A stretch of DNA of 64,000 nt from Corallococcus coralloides DSM 2259 (GCF_000255295.1 NC_017030.1:2356001-2420000); one strand, 5' to 3'. Counted from the stretch's first letter, positions 9,566 to 18,193 are shown. The notes: generated from the sequence alone by a model not told the origin. Translations and numbers: made by a program.

Positions 9566-9585
9566 CCCTGACAGGCATGTCAGGG
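9566..9585. promoter_or_regulatory. Palindrome 1 upstream of the sigma-54 promoter (candidate enhancer-protein site)
   Basis: Perfect 8-bp inverted repeat CCCTGACA / TGTCAGGG with a 4-base spacer (GGCA). It lies about 140 bp upstream of the -24 element and its centre is 45 bp from a second repeat of the same design, as expected of paired binding sites for a dimeric enhancer-binding protein. Confidence 0.6.
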
Positions 9586-9610
9586 GGGACGTGGCGGGAT
9601 GGCAGGGAGG

Positions 9611-9630
9611 GCCTGACAACACTGTCAGGC
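9611..9630. promoter_or_regulatory. Palindrome 2 upstream of the sigma-54 promoter (candidate enhancer-protein site)
   Basis: Perfect 8-bp inverted repeat GCCTGACA / TGTCAGGC with a 4-base spacer (ACAC). It shares the core CTGACA-N4-TGTCAG with palindrome 1 and lies about 90 bp upstream of the -24 element. Confidence 0.6.
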
Positions 9631-9716
9631 ATGGGACGGTGGCGACGGGGAGTGAGAGTCGCCAAGTGCCTGATTTCCCGTGGGAAGCAGGGGTGGGGCA
9701 GGGGGGGCGGAGCGGT

Positions 9717-9732
9717 TGGCACCAGCATTGCT
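9717..9732 (+). promoter_or_regulatory. Sigma-54 (RpoN) promoter
   Basis: TGGCAC, five bases, then TTGCT: an exact match to the -24/-12 consensus including the invariant GG and GC. Transcription should begin about 12 bases after the GC, near 9743. There is no convincing coding sequence on this strand before the terminator at 9826-9869, so the promoter most likely drives a small RNA. Confidence 0.8.
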
Positions 9733-9742
9733 CTAGAGACCA

Positions 9743-9869
9743 GGCAACACGGCGGGGTCGCAGCGGGCCGGAAGTACCGCGCGACATCGTCACCCTGGTA
9801 GGGGGTTCCATTGGGGAACCCTCGACGCCCATCGTCTCGGCCGGCCCCGAGACGGTGGGCGACTTTTTT
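9743..9869 (+). ncRNA. Candidate sigma-54-dependent small RNA with three stem-loops
   Basis: The predicted transcript is about 127 nt. Stem-loop 1 (9757-9785) pairs GTCGC/GCGAC and GCGG/CCGC with one bulged A and a 10-base loop. Stem-loop 2 (9803-9821) pairs GGGTTCC with GGAACCC. Stem-loop 3 (9826-9861) is a 15-bp terminator stem followed by six T. No start codon with a plausible frame is present. A sigma-54 promoter, a length near 120 nt and three stem-loops are what I recall for the Myxococcus developmental regulator Pxr, which occurs in Cystobacterineae. I cannot recall its sequence well enough to assign the name. Flanking genes are an SDR protein and a convergent lipoprotein. Confidence 0.65.
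9826..9869 (+). terminator. Intrinsic terminator of the candidate small RNA
   Basis: CGCCCATCGTCTCGG (9826-9840) pairs with CCGAGACGGTGGGCG (9847-9861), with one G-T wobble and loop CCGGCC, followed by GAC and six T at 9864-9869. Strong U-tract terminators are scarce in this window, which makes this one stand out. Confidence 0.85.
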
Positions 9870-9874
9870 GCGGG

Positions 9875-10324
9875 CTACGGAGACGGCGCCGGCGGTGCCT
9901 CCCGTGGCTCCAGCTCGCCCGCGAAGGGGCCGGACTGCTGCTTCTCCAGCAGCCAGACGCCGTCCCGGAAGACGAACTCCGAGGTGACGGTGTCGTTCTG
10001 CTCGGTGACGGAGGGCAGGCGCATCCACTGGATGCGGCTTTGGACGGTGGCGTGGCGGCCGTCCTCGGCGAGCTTCACGTCCTCGATTTCGTAGTCGGTG
10101 ACGGTGAGGTCGCGGTCGTCGTTGAGCTCGCGGCGCTTGCGGTCGAAGTCCTGGCGCTCCTCGGGGACGAGGAAGGTGGACACGGTGCGGTAGTTCCTCC
10201 AGCGCAGGTTCTTGTGGAAGCCCTCGACGGCGGGTTTGAGTGCTTCCAGGTCCGACTTGGGAGGGGTGTGGGCACAGGCCCCACCGAGGACCAGGGCGAC
10301 CATCAGGGCAGACAGGCGTTTCAT
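9875..10324 (-). CDS. Putative lipoprotein of unknown function
   Basis: 149 residues. Residues 1-17 form a lipoprotein signal (basic start, hydrophobic core, LGGAC with C17 as the lipidated residue). The mature part is charged and shaped like a small SnoaL/NTF2-type or DUF4440-type fold (helical start, then strands rich in alternating residues), but I do not recognise a named family. It diverges from the large TPR gene and converges on the small-RNA locus. The Pro/Glu-rich tail is probably disordered. Confidence 0.7.
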   Translation of the reverse strand: MKRLSALMVALVLGGACAHTPPKSDLEALKPAVEGFHKNLRWRNYRTVSTFLVPEERQDFDRKRRELNDDRDLTVTDYEIEDVKLAEDGRHATVQSRIQWMRLPSVTEQNDTVTSEFVFRDGVWLLEKQQSGPFAGELEPREAPPAPSP

Positions 10325-10416
10325 GGCCGCGACGCTACCAGCCGCTGGGCGGAATGGACGAGGGCAGTGGTATGGTCCGCGCTCCCCCGCTTAGCGCACC
10401 GGAGTCGCGACTCAAC

Positions 10417-13400
10417 ATGGCCAAGTCGATGGTGGAGCGTTACGAGCAGCTCCTCCGGCAGGACCCGACCTCTTCCGTCTTCGTGGAGCTGGCGAAGGCG
10501 TTGCTGGAGAAGGGAGACGCGCAGCGCACCATCGAGGTGTGTACGCAGGGCATCTCCCACCACCCCACGTCCATCGTGGGCCGGGTGCTGTGGGGCAAGG
10601 CGCTCATCCAGCTGGGGCGGCCCGCGGAGGCGATGGAGCAGTTCGACCAGGCCATCGCCATCGAGCGGGACAACCCGTACGCCTACAACCTCATTGGCGA
10701 CGTGCTCCTGCAGCGCGGGCTGTACCGCTCCGCGCTGCCGATTCTGCGCAAGGCCGTGGCGCTGCAGCCCAACAACGGGCGCGTGAAGCAGTGGTTGGAC
10801 CAGGCCCAGCAGGCGCTGTCCGGTGGACCGGCGCCCATTTTCGAGGACCTGGGTGTCCTGGCGACCCCCGCGGCCGCGCCCGAAGAGGAAGCGCCGGAGC
10901 CGCCGGCTCCGGAAGTGGCCCCGTCCGCGTTCGAGGCGCGTGCCGCCGCGGCGGCGGGATTGGAGCCGCGCCGCGCCGCCCGGACGGAGACGCCGGCGGG
11001 TGGAACGGATGCGCAGGCCGTCTCCAGGGTCGCCTCCGTCGAGGCGCATGGTGGACCCACGGCTCCCATCGGGACGCCGGTGCCGGAGGACGCGCGGGGC
11101 CCTGGCCCCGTGGAGGCGGGTGAACAGGAACGCGGTGCGCCACGGGATGGCGCGGATCCGATGGATGCGGCGTCCAGGAGCCCGTCGGATCCGGGCCAGG
11201 AGCCGGGCTCGGGACGCGGGCGGGCGGCGTCGGACGCCGGAGCGGATCCGGCTCAGGCGCCCGAGTCGGGGAACGTCGCGGATCCGGCGGCCGCTGCGCC
11301 GTCGGATCCGGATCAGGGCGCGGAGGTTCCTCCCGCTCCCGTGCAGGCGGCGGATCCGGGGGCCTCCAGCCGTGGGCGCAAGTCCGGGATGCTGGCGGAT
11401 CTCCCCGACGCACCTCCCGCGGATGAACCCTCCGCGTCGCAGGGCGGGGGATTGCTTGGGGACCTTCCTCCTCCGGAGACGGGGCGGGCTCGCGCGGCCG
11501 CGCCGGTGACGCCGGCTCCGGTCGCTTCGGCTTCGGGTGGCAAGCGCTCGCTGCTGGACGACATCCCGGATGCGACGGAGCTGGCGGCGGCCGCGGCGCG
11601 CAACAAGGCGGCGGCGAACGCGAAGGACACGGAGGCACTCGCGGCGAAGTACGAGCGCGAGATGCACGAGAAGATCGCCAAGGAGCGGGCGAAGCAGTCC
11701 CTCCTCGAGCGCTATGGCGCGAAGACCGTGGCGCTCTTCGTGGCCCTCATCTTCCTGGGCGCGAGCGCGGGCTTCTTCATCCTCTACCGCTCCCGCCAGG
11801 GCGGCCAGACGCTGTCGGAGACGCTGGAACTCGCGAAGCGCGCCGTGGCGCAGGACACGGGCGCGTCGCTGGATGAAGCGCTCCGCCAGCTCGACCGCGC
11901 GCGCGACATGGACGAGGCCAGCCCCGCCGCCTGGGCGCTCGCGGGCTACGCGCACGCGCTGCGCTACCTGGACCACGGCGCCAACGCGGAGGACCGCCGG
12001 CTCGCGCTGGAGGCGCTGGAGAAGCCGGGCGTGAAGGACGGCTTCAACGGCCTGGTGCTGGCCACCAACGCGCTCGTCGCCGACGACCGGGCCCGTGAGT
12101 CCGCGAACCGCGCGCTGCTCGCCTCGCAGGACGACGTGACGGAGGTGCACGCGCTCGCGGGCAGCCTGCTCATCGCCGCCAAGGACGAGAAGAAGGCCCT
12201 GGACCGCTTCGACCGCGCGCTCAAGGCGTCGCCGGGCAACGTCCGCGCGCTGGTGGCGCTGGGCAACTACTACCTCGCCTCCGAGGACTTCGCGCAGGCG
12301 CTGGAGATGTTCAAGCGCGCGCGCGACGTCTCCAAGGAGCACGCCGCCGCCCGCATCGGGATGGCGGAGAGCCGGCTCGCGCTGGAGCAGGACCTGGACG
12401 CGGCGCTGGCGGACGTGGCGCCGCTCGCGCAGGACGCGAAGGTGCCCCCCGCGCTCCAGCCCCGTCAGCAGCTGGTGCACGGTGAAATCCTGTCCGCGCT
12501 GGGCAAGTACGACGAGGCGCGCACCATGCTCTCCAAGGGCACGCAGGGGCCGCTGGCCATGGACTTCCAGCTGGCGCTCGGGGCCGCGGGCCGCGCGGCG
12601 GGCAAGCTGGAGGCCGCGCAGCAGGCCTATGAGGCCGCGCTGAAGCTGCAGCCCAAGAGCGAGGCCGCGAAGGAGGGCCTGGGGCGCACGCTGCTGGACC
12701 GCGACCGCGAGAAGGAGGCCCTGCTGCGGCTGGAGGCCGACGGGGGCCGCAAGGTGTCGCTGGTACGGGGCGCGGCGTACGCGCGGCTCGGGGACTGGAA
12801 GCGCGCCCGCGCGGAGCTGGGCAAGACGCGCGTGAACGACCGCTATCCGCCGGAGGCCGTCGCGTGGCTCGCGCTGGCGGACGCGCACGAGGGCAACGCC
12901 GCCCAGGCTCGCGACGTGCTGGAGAAGGCGGTGGCGAAGAAGCCCCGCACGGACCTCCGCGTGGCGCTGGGACAGGTGTACTGGCGCGAGCGCGCGCTCG
13001 ACAAGGCGCAGGCCCAGTTCGACGAGGCGATGAAGGACCCGCGCGACTACGAGGGCGCGTGCTCGCTGGGGCGGCTGCTCCTGTCGCGCCGCCTGCCGGA
13101 CATGGCGCTCAAGCCGCTGACGCAGGCGGTGGAGCGCAACGGCGCGCACGGCGAGGCCCGTGACGCCCTGGGCCGCACGCTCCTGGCGCTGGGCCGCACG
13201 CCGGAGGCGCTGAAGCAGTTCGAGGCGTGGCAGCTGGACAACCCGGGCAGCGCGGCCGCGCACAAGGGCTTCGCGCTGGCGCTGTACCAGTCCGGCCGCC
13301 GCAAGGAGGCGGAGGGCGCGTCCGGCCGGGCGGTGAAGCTGGCGCCGGACGACGCGGAGGGGCAGCGGCTGCGCGCGGCGCTCCTGTTCGCCAACGGCGA

Positions 13401-14034
13401 CGCGAAGGGCGGCTTCTCCGCGCTGGAGCGCGCCAACAAGCTGGACTCCAAGGACCCGGACACCTTCTGCGAAATCGCCCAGGCGTTCCTGCGCCAGGGG
13501 CAGGTGGAGAGCGCGGACGCGGCCTTCGCGGCGGCGCGGCGGGAAGGGCCGGACGCGACGTGTGGCCGCGTGGGCGAGCTGTACACGCAGCTGCCGGGCG
13601 GTGGCCGTGGCGCGGCGCGCACGCTGCAGGACCTGGCCGACAAGGCGCCCACTGTCTGGGACAAGGCCTTCGCCCAGGTGACGCTGGCGCGCGTGCTGCT
13701 GGGCGCCGGGGCCGTGAAGGAGGCCCGCGCGGCGGCGGACGAGGCCGTGCGGCTTGCCCCCTACAACGGGCGTGCGTACCTGGCCCTGGGCCTGGTGGCC
13801 TTCAAGCAGCGCCAGGAAGCCCCCGCGCGCGAGGCGCTGGCCAAGGCCGTGGAGCTGGAGCCCACGGACGGCCTGGCGCACCTGGCGCTGGCGGACGTGC
13901 TGGTGCGCGAGACGGCGGAGCTGCCCCGGGCGGTGGAGGCCTACGAGACCTTCCTGAAGCTCGCCGGGGGCGCGCCGGAGGCGAACCGGGTGAAGAAGGC
14001 CCTTCCGCTCCTCAAGCGCCGGGCGTCGCGCTAG
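10417..14034 (+). CDS. Large TPR-repeat membrane protein
   Basis: 1205 residues from ATG 10417. The first 120 residues hold about three TPR units. A 300-residue disordered linker rich in Ala, Pro, Asp and Gly follows and contains three copies of a short motif of the form (M/L)L-x-D-(L/I)-P (nt about 11388-11408, 11449-11468, 11550-11571). A charged helix then leads to one membrane segment around residues 438-460, and the remaining ~745 residues are TPR units to the end. Topology would place the N-terminal TPRs in the cytosol and the long array in the periplasm. Such proteins scaffold envelope or motility complexes in myxobacteria. No enzyme domain is seen. The next small membrane protein starts one base after the stop. 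Confidence 0.8.
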   Translation: MAKSMVERYEQLLRQDPTSSVFVELAKALLEKGDAQRTIEVCTQGISHHPTSIVGRVLWGKALIQLGRPAEAMEQFDQAIAIERDNPYAYNLIGDVLLQRGLYRSALPILRKAVALQPNNGRVKQWLDQAQQALSGGPAPIFEDLGVLATPAAAPEEEAPEPPAPEVAPSAFEARAAAAAGLEPRRAARTETPAGGTDAQAVSRVASVEAHGGPTAPIGTPVPEDARGPGPVEAGEQERGAPRDGADPMDAASRSPSDPGQEPGSGRGRAASDAGADPAQAPESGNVADPAAAAPSDPDQGAEVPPAPVQAADPGASSRGRKSGMLADLPDAPPADEPSASQGGGLLGDLPPPETGRARAAAPVTPAPVASASGGKRSLLDDIPDATELAAAAARNKAAANAKDTEALAAKYEREMHEKIAKERAKQSLLERYGAKTVALFVALIFLGASAGFFILYRSRQGGQTLSETLELAKRAVAQDTGASLDEALRQLDRARDMDEASPAAWALAGYAHALRYLDHGANAEDRRLALEALEKPGVKDGFNGLVLATNALVADDRARESANRALLASQDDVTEVHALAGSLLIAAKDEKKALDRFDRALKASPGNVRALVALGNYYLASEDFAQALEMFKRARDVSKEHAAARIGMAESRLALEQDLDAALADVAPLAQDAKVPPALQPRQQLVHGEILSALGKYDEARTMLSKGTQGPLAMDFQLALGAAGRAAGKLEAAQQAYEAALKLQPKSEAAKEGLGRTLLDRDREKEALLRLEADGGRKVSLVRGAAYARLGDWKRARAELGKTRVNDRYPPEAVAWLALADAHEGNAAQARDVLEKAVAKKPRTDLRVALGQVYWRERALDKAQAQFDEAMKDPRDYEGACSLGRLLLSRRLPDMALKPLTQAVERNGAHGEARDALGRTLLALGRTPEALKQFEAWQLDNPGSAAAHKGFALALYQSGRRKEAEGASGRAVKLAPDDAEGQRLRAALLFANGDAKGGFSALERANKLDSKDPDTFCEIAQAFLRQGQVESADAAFAAARREGPDATCGRVGELYTQLPGGGRGAARTLQDLADKAPTVWDKAFAQVTLARVLLGAGAVKEARAAADEAVRLAPYNGRAYLALGLVAFKQRQEAPAREALAKAVELEPTDGLAHLALADVLVRETAELPRAVEAYETFLKLAGGAPEANRVKKALPLLKRRASR

Positions 14035-14035
14035 C

Positions 14036-14431
14036 GTGGTCGATGTGAGCGACCCGCGGCCCCCGTCCTCCCCCCTGCTGAAGGTCATGTGGGGCAACGC
14101 CTTCCTGCTGTCGGTGCTCTACCTGCTGACGGGCATCGTCGTGGAGACCATCCGGCGGCGGTACCACGCGCCCTTCTTCGAGCGCCTCTCCATGGCGCTC
14201 GACTCGCTGCCGGCGCGGGCGCTGGAGCTGGTGCGCGCCATGGAGCCGCTGCGCGAGGCGTACTTCAACGGCCGCATCACCGACCTGGGCGTGCGCGTCG
14301 TCTTCGGCGTCGTCACCGTGGCGGTCATCTTCCTGCTCGCGCTGGTCGTGGGCGCCATCATGGCCGTGCTGCGGTGGGCGCTGCTGCGCGCCACCCGCGG
14401 CGGTGAGCGGCCTCCGCCCGGCAACGGCTAG
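14036..14431 (+). CDS. Small membrane protein with two helices
   Basis: 131 residues from a GTG directly after the stop of the TPR gene; a second GTG at 14045 is possible. Hydrophobic segments lie at residues about 22-38 and 86-112, separated by an amphipathic loop, and the C-terminus is basic. I do not recognise a family. The tight spacing suggests co-translation with the TPR protein and possibly a shared complex. Its TAG stop overlaps the TAG stop of recQ on the other strand in the palindrome CTAG (14428-14431). Confidence 0.65.
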   Translation: MVDVSDPRPPSSPLLKVMWGNAFLLSVLYLLTGIVVETIRRRYHAPFFERLSMALDSLPARALELVRAMEPLREAYFNGRITDLGVRVVFGVVTVAVIFLLALVVGAIMAVLRWALLRATRGGERPPPGNG

Positions 14432-16482
14432 CGGCGCGACTTCGCCTTGCGGATGCGCGGGGCCACGGGCGCCGCCTGCGGCTCATGGCCCGCCGCGCGC
14501 GCCATCAGGCAGATCTCCACCACCTTGGGGCCGAAGCGCTCCCAGCGGCTCTCCCCGGTGCCCTTCACCGCGAGGAAGGACTCCCGGTCCACCGGCAGCG
14601 CGGCGGCCAGCCCCAGCAGGGTCGCGTCGTTGAAGATGATGAAGGGCGGGACGTCCAGGTCCTTCGCCAGGTCCTTGCGCCAGCGGCGCAGCTCCATGGA
14701 GGCCAGCTCGCTGTACTCCATCACCGGCGCCCCGGACGCGGCCGGCGCGGAGCGCGAAGAGGAGCCGGACGGCTTGGGCATCATGCTGCCCGCGCACCGG
14801 TCGCACTTGCCGCACACCGCCGCCGCGTCCGTCTGCCCGAAGTAGCGCAGGATGAACGCACGCCGGCACTTCGGCGTGTACGCGTAGTCCGCCATCCGCT
14901 TGAGCATCAGCCGGTTGAGCCGCTCCTGCTCGCGCACCCGGGACAGGTCCACCGAAAGCTCGCGGAACGGGACGCGCTCCAGCGCGCGGATGGAGCGCCC
15001 CGCGAACGGCCGGCGCACCCGCACCACGCCCGACTTCTCCAGAAGGCCCAGCGCGTGCCGGACGTCGTCCTCCGTCAGCCCCGTGCGCCGCGCGAGGATG
15101 GGCAGCTCCGTGGTGGCCTGCCGTCCCACGGGGAAGGTCTCCAGCAGCGAGCGCAGGAGCCGCTGGGACTCCGCCGCGTGCGGCTGCGCGCTGGCGGCCT
15201 TGTCCGTCAGCGTGATGCCGTACTCGCCTTCACCCCGGCCGCCGCGCTCCAGCTTGCCTTCGCGCTCGAAAATCTTGAGGGCGGCGGAGACCTCGAACTC
15301 GCTGGCGCCCACCATGCCCGCGAGCGCGTGCACGCCCCGGTCGAACTCCTCCACGGCCTGCAGCTGCGCCCAGATGTCCGACAGCACGGACTCGGACGGG
15401 TGGCTGCCCTCGATGAGGCGCTCCTGTGTGTACACGTCCGCGTGGTTGAACAGGAGCACCGCCGTGGCGGGGTTGCCGTCGCGGCCCGCTCGGCCAATCT
15501 CCTGGTAGTACGCCTCCACCGCCCGGGGGATGTTGGCGTGCGCGACGAAGCGGATGTCCGGCTTGTCGATGCCCATGCCGAAGGCGTTGGTGGCCACCGC
15601 CACCGCCTCCTTCGCGGACATGAAGTCGTCCTGCGCGCGGCGGCGGGCGTCGTCCTCCATGCCCGCGTGGTACAGCACCGCGTTCACCTTGCGCGTGACG
15701 AGCGCGGAGTGCATCCCTTCCGCCGCCTTGCGCGTGGAGCAGTAGATGATGCCGCTGCCGCCCTTCGCCGCCAGGCTCGCGCACGCGTCCCGGCGCTCCT
15801 CGTCCCCGCTGACGTTCACCACGTCCAGGAAGAGGTTGGGCCGGTCGAATCCCTGCGCGAACACCGCCGGGTCCTTCATCAGGAGCACGCGGACGATGTC
15901 CTCGCGCACCTCCGGCGTCGCCGTGGCGGTGAGCGCCACCGTGCGCGGAGGCCGCAGCCGCTTGCGCACCTGTCCCAGGAGCGCGTAGTCCGGCCGGAAG
16001 TCATGGCCCCACTGGGAGATGCAGTGCGCCTCGTCCACGGCGAACAGCTCCACGCCCAGCCCGGCCACCAGCTCCAGGAAGCTTCCGCTGCGGAATCGCT
16101 CCGGCGCCACGTAGAGCAGCTTGTACTCGCGGGCGCGCAGCTTGCGCAGGCGGTCCGCCCGCTCCACGTCCGACAGGGACGAGTTGATGTACGTGGCCGC
16201 GATGCCCTTCGCGGCGAGCTGCTCCACCTGGTCCTTCATCAGCGCGATGAGCGGCGACACCACCAGCGTGATGCCTGGCAACAGCAGCGCCGGCAGCTGG
16301 TAGCACAGGCTCTTGCCCGCGCCCGTGGGCATCACCACCACGGTGTTGCGGCCGCTGAGGACGGAGCTGATGACGGGCGCCTGGCCGGGGCGGAACTCCG
16401 ACAGGCCGAAGTGCCGCACCAGTCCCTGCTGGGCATCTTCGAGGAAGGGCAGGGACTCCGTCATCGCGCGCATGTTCATCAT
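14428..16482 (-). CDS. recQ: ATP-dependent DNA helicase RecQ
   Basis: 684 residues, with a 3'-5' SF2 helicase core: Walker A MPTGAGKS at residues 51-58, DEAH box in FAVDEAHCISQW, TATATP motif III and QEIGRAGRDG motif VI. A RecQ zinc-binding cysteine cluster (C..CGKCDRC) and a winged helix follow, and the C-terminus holds an HRDC domain (LRRWRKDLAKDLDVP onward). It unwinds recombination and replication intermediates. The start is uncertain because Met occurs at residues 1, 2, 4 and 7. It is the last gene of a minus-strand group with radC and a DUF3006 protein. Confidence 0.95.
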   Translation of the reverse strand: MMNMRAMTESLPFLEDAQQGLVRHFGLSEFRPGQAPVISSVLSGRNTVVVMPTGAGKSLCYQLPALLLPGITLVVSPLIALMKDQVEQLAAKGIAATYINSSLSDVERADRLRKLRAREYKLLYVAPERFRSGSFLELVAGLGVELFAVDEAHCISQWGHDFRPDYALLGQVRKRLRPPRTVALTATATPEVREDIVRVLLMKDPAVFAQGFDRPNLFLDVVNVSGDEERRDACASLAAKGGSGIIYCSTRKAAEGMHSALVTRKVNAVLYHAGMEDDARRRAQDDFMSAKEAVAVATNAFGMGIDKPDIRFVAHANIPRAVEAYYQEIGRAGRDGNPATAVLLFNHADVYTQERLIEGSHPSESVLSDIWAQLQAVEEFDRGVHALAGMVGASEFEVSAALKIFEREGKLERGGRGEGEYGITLTDKAASAQPHAAESQRLLRSLLETFPVGRQATTELPILARRTGLTEDDVRHALGLLEKSGVVRVRRPFAGRSIRALERVPFRELSVDLSRVREQERLNRLMLKRMADYAYTPKCRRAFILRYFGQTDAAAVCGKCDRCAGSMMPKPSGSSSRSAPAASGAPVMEYSELASMELRRWRKDLAKDLDVPPFIIFNDATLLGLAAALPVDRESFLAVKGTGESRWERFGPKVVEICLMARAAGHEPQAAPVAPRIRKAKSRR

Positions 16483-16533
16483 CCTGGCTGGGCCGTCAAC
16501 GCCAATCCCCTCGTGGATACCGGTGTCCCCGCG

Positions 16534-16794
16534 TCACAGCTCGAGCCCCGGAGGAAGGGGAACCGCCAGCGCGGCCCGTTTCAACGCCACCTCGCGCCGC
16601 AGCGCCTCCGTCCGCTCCGGGTCCAGGCGGCCGTCCACGAGGATGTCTCCCTCGCGCACGCCCGGTGGCAGCCGCCAGCGCTCCACCGTGCACGCCTGCC
16701 CGCCGTCGGTCCGCACCACCTGGGCCCGCGTCTCCTCCAGCACCTCCACCTGGAGGGGGCTCGTCCCCAGCCCCAGCAGCACGCACGCCCCCAT
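16534..16794 (-). CDS. DUF3006-like small protein
   Basis: 86 residues. The sequence EETRAQVVRTDGG, then LPPGVREGDILVDGRLDPERTEALRREV matches the pattern of DUF3006, a short beta-barrel-like family of unknown function often encoded beside DNA-handling or hydrolase genes. The start ATG shares one base with the radC stop (TGATG), so translation is probably coupled; GTG at 16797 is an alternative. The first 15 residues are hydrophobic but short for a signal peptide. Confidence 0.65.
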   Translation of the reverse strand: MGACVLLGLGTSPLQVEVLEETRAQVVRTDGGQACTVERWRLPPGVREGDILVDGRLDPERTEALRREVALKRAALAVPLPPGLEL

Positions 16795-17555
16795 CACCAG
16801 CCTCCGCCCGAGACGCACTTGCGCCGCCCCTCCCGCTCGCTGTCCGGGAGGATGCCGCGCTCCAACATGGACACGAACGCGCCGTCCCCCACGACGACGT
16901 GGTCCAACAGCTTCACACCCAATATCCCCGCCGCCCGCGCCAGGTGCTCCGTGAGCCCCACGTCCTGGACGCTGGGCTCCGGGTCTCCGGAAGGGTGGTT
17001 GTGCGCGAACACAATGGCCGTGGCCCGAGAGGCGAGCACCGCCGCGAACACCTCCCGCGGGTCCACCGGGCACGCGCTCAGCGTCCCTTCCGCCACCCGC
17101 GCGTCCTGCACCAGCACGTTGCGCGGGTTGAAGCACAGCACGTGGAACACCTCGCGCCTCAGCGCGCCCAGCGTGGGCGCCAGATACGCGTGCACCTCCT
17201 TCGGATTTCGCAGCCGGGGCCGCTTCTCCGGGGAACGCTGCGCGCGCCGTCCCAGCTCCAGCGCCGCCAGCAGCCGGGACGTGCGGGCCGGCCCCACGCC
17301 CCGCCGCGCGCACATGACGCGCGGATCCTCCTGCACCAATGCCTTGAGCCCATCCCTCGCCACGCCGTCCGCCGCGTCCCCCAGCCCCTCCGTCCACAGG
17401 AGTCCCAACAACTCCAGGTCGGTGAGGGCCTCCGCGCCCAGCCGGAAGAGGCGCTCGCGCGCATCTCCCAATCCCGGGCTTCGCGCCCTCACCGACCTGC
17501 CACCCGTGGCTTCCCCTTCGCCCGGCTCCGCCCACGCCTCTCCACCTTGTTCCAT
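16794..17555 (-). CDS. radC: RadC/JAMM-domain DNA repair-like protein
   Basis: 253 residues. The start ATG 17555 is preceded by GGAGGCGGG, a good ribosome site. The N-terminal half carries a helix-hairpin-helix region (GVGPARTSRLLAALELGRR). The C-terminal half is the MPN/JAMM fold with E..., HNHPSGDPEPS and a downstream Asp, which bind zinc. RadC proteins are linked to DNA metabolism, but their activity is unsettled. The gene lies between a cNMP-binding protein and recQ on the same strand. Confidence 0.9.
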   Translation of the reverse strand: MEQGGEAWAEPGEGEATGGRSVRARSPGLGDARERLFRLGAEALTDLELLGLLWTEGLGDAADGVARDGLKALVQEDPRVMCARRGVGPARTSRLLAALELGRRAQRSPEKRPRLRNPKEVHAYLAPTLGALRREVFHVLCFNPRNVLVQDARVAEGTLSACPVDPREVFAAVLASRATAIVFAHNHPSGDPEPSVQDVGLTEHLARAAGILGVKLLDHVVVGDGAFVSMLERGILPDSEREGRRKCVSGGGW

Positions 17556-17734
17556 CCCGCCTCCGTCCACGCGACGGCGGGCTTGAGCAAGGCATGTGCC
17601 CTTCGGGGTCCACTCCGGGACGCCAGGGCAGGGCCCGTCCAGCAGCGCGCGAAGAGGCCCCGTGGCGGGACGGACAGCGGTGCTCCACTCGCACTCCTGG
17701 CGTGCGAGGAGCCGAGAAGTGCGTGGGCCGCTGG

Positions 17735-18193
17735 CTAGAAGCGGGAGATGGCGAAGAAGGCCTTGATCTTGTCGTTCGTCTCGCGGAGCCGCTCGCTCAG
17801 CGTGCGGACGAACGTCCAGAGAAGGACGTAGGCCAGGTCCTTGTCCGTGAACATCAGCTGGTCCAGCTTCGCGCGCTCGATGACCCACACCGTACAGGAG
17901 GTGTGGGCGATGGCGTCCGCGGAGCGGGGCGAATCCTCGATGACCGCCATCTCCCCGAAATACTGACCGGGTTCGAGGATGGCGAGCGCCTCCTCCCCGA
18001 TGCCCGGCACGGATTTGGAAATGCGCACCTTGCCGTCGGCGAGGATGAACATGTCCTGGCCGGTGTCACCTTCGCGGAATAGGAAGTCTCCGGCCGTGTG
18101 CGACCGGGGCTGTGCAATCCGGGCGACCTTGGCGAGCTGGCCCTGGGTCAATCCCTCGAAGAGCGCAACCTTCTTGAGGACAGCGGCATCCAT
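17735..18193 (-). CDS. Cyclic-nucleotide-binding domain protein
   Basis: 152 residues, essentially one CRP-type sensor domain without a DNA-binding helix-turn-helix. It has GDTGQDMFILADGKVRI, then FGEMAVIEDSPRSADAIA, the phosphate-binding cassette with the Glu and Arg that hold the cyclic nucleotide. The C-terminal helix (LLWTFVRTLSERLRETNDKIKAFF) is the dimer or output helix. It is probably a stand-alone cNMP sensor that signals by protein contact. It diverges from trxB and is upstream of radC. Confidence 0.85.
   Translation of the reverse strand: MDAAVLKKVALFEGLTQGQLAKVARIAQPRSHTAGDFLFREGDTGQDMFILADGKVRISKSVPGIGEEALAILEPGQYFGEMAVIEDSPRSADAIAHTSCTVWVIERAKLDQLMFTDKDLAYVLLWTFVRTLSERLRETNDKIKAFFAISRF

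Noticed and set aside
10321..14097. Minus-strand frame of 1258 codons opposite the TPR gene
   Set aside because: Low-complexity Arg/Leu/Gln sequence produced by reading the TPR gene backwards; no ribosome site and no domain.
17556..17734. Extra N-terminal part of RadC starting at 17888
   Set aside because: It would overlap the cNMP-binding gene on the same strand and lacks homology; ATG 17555 has a clear GGAGG site.
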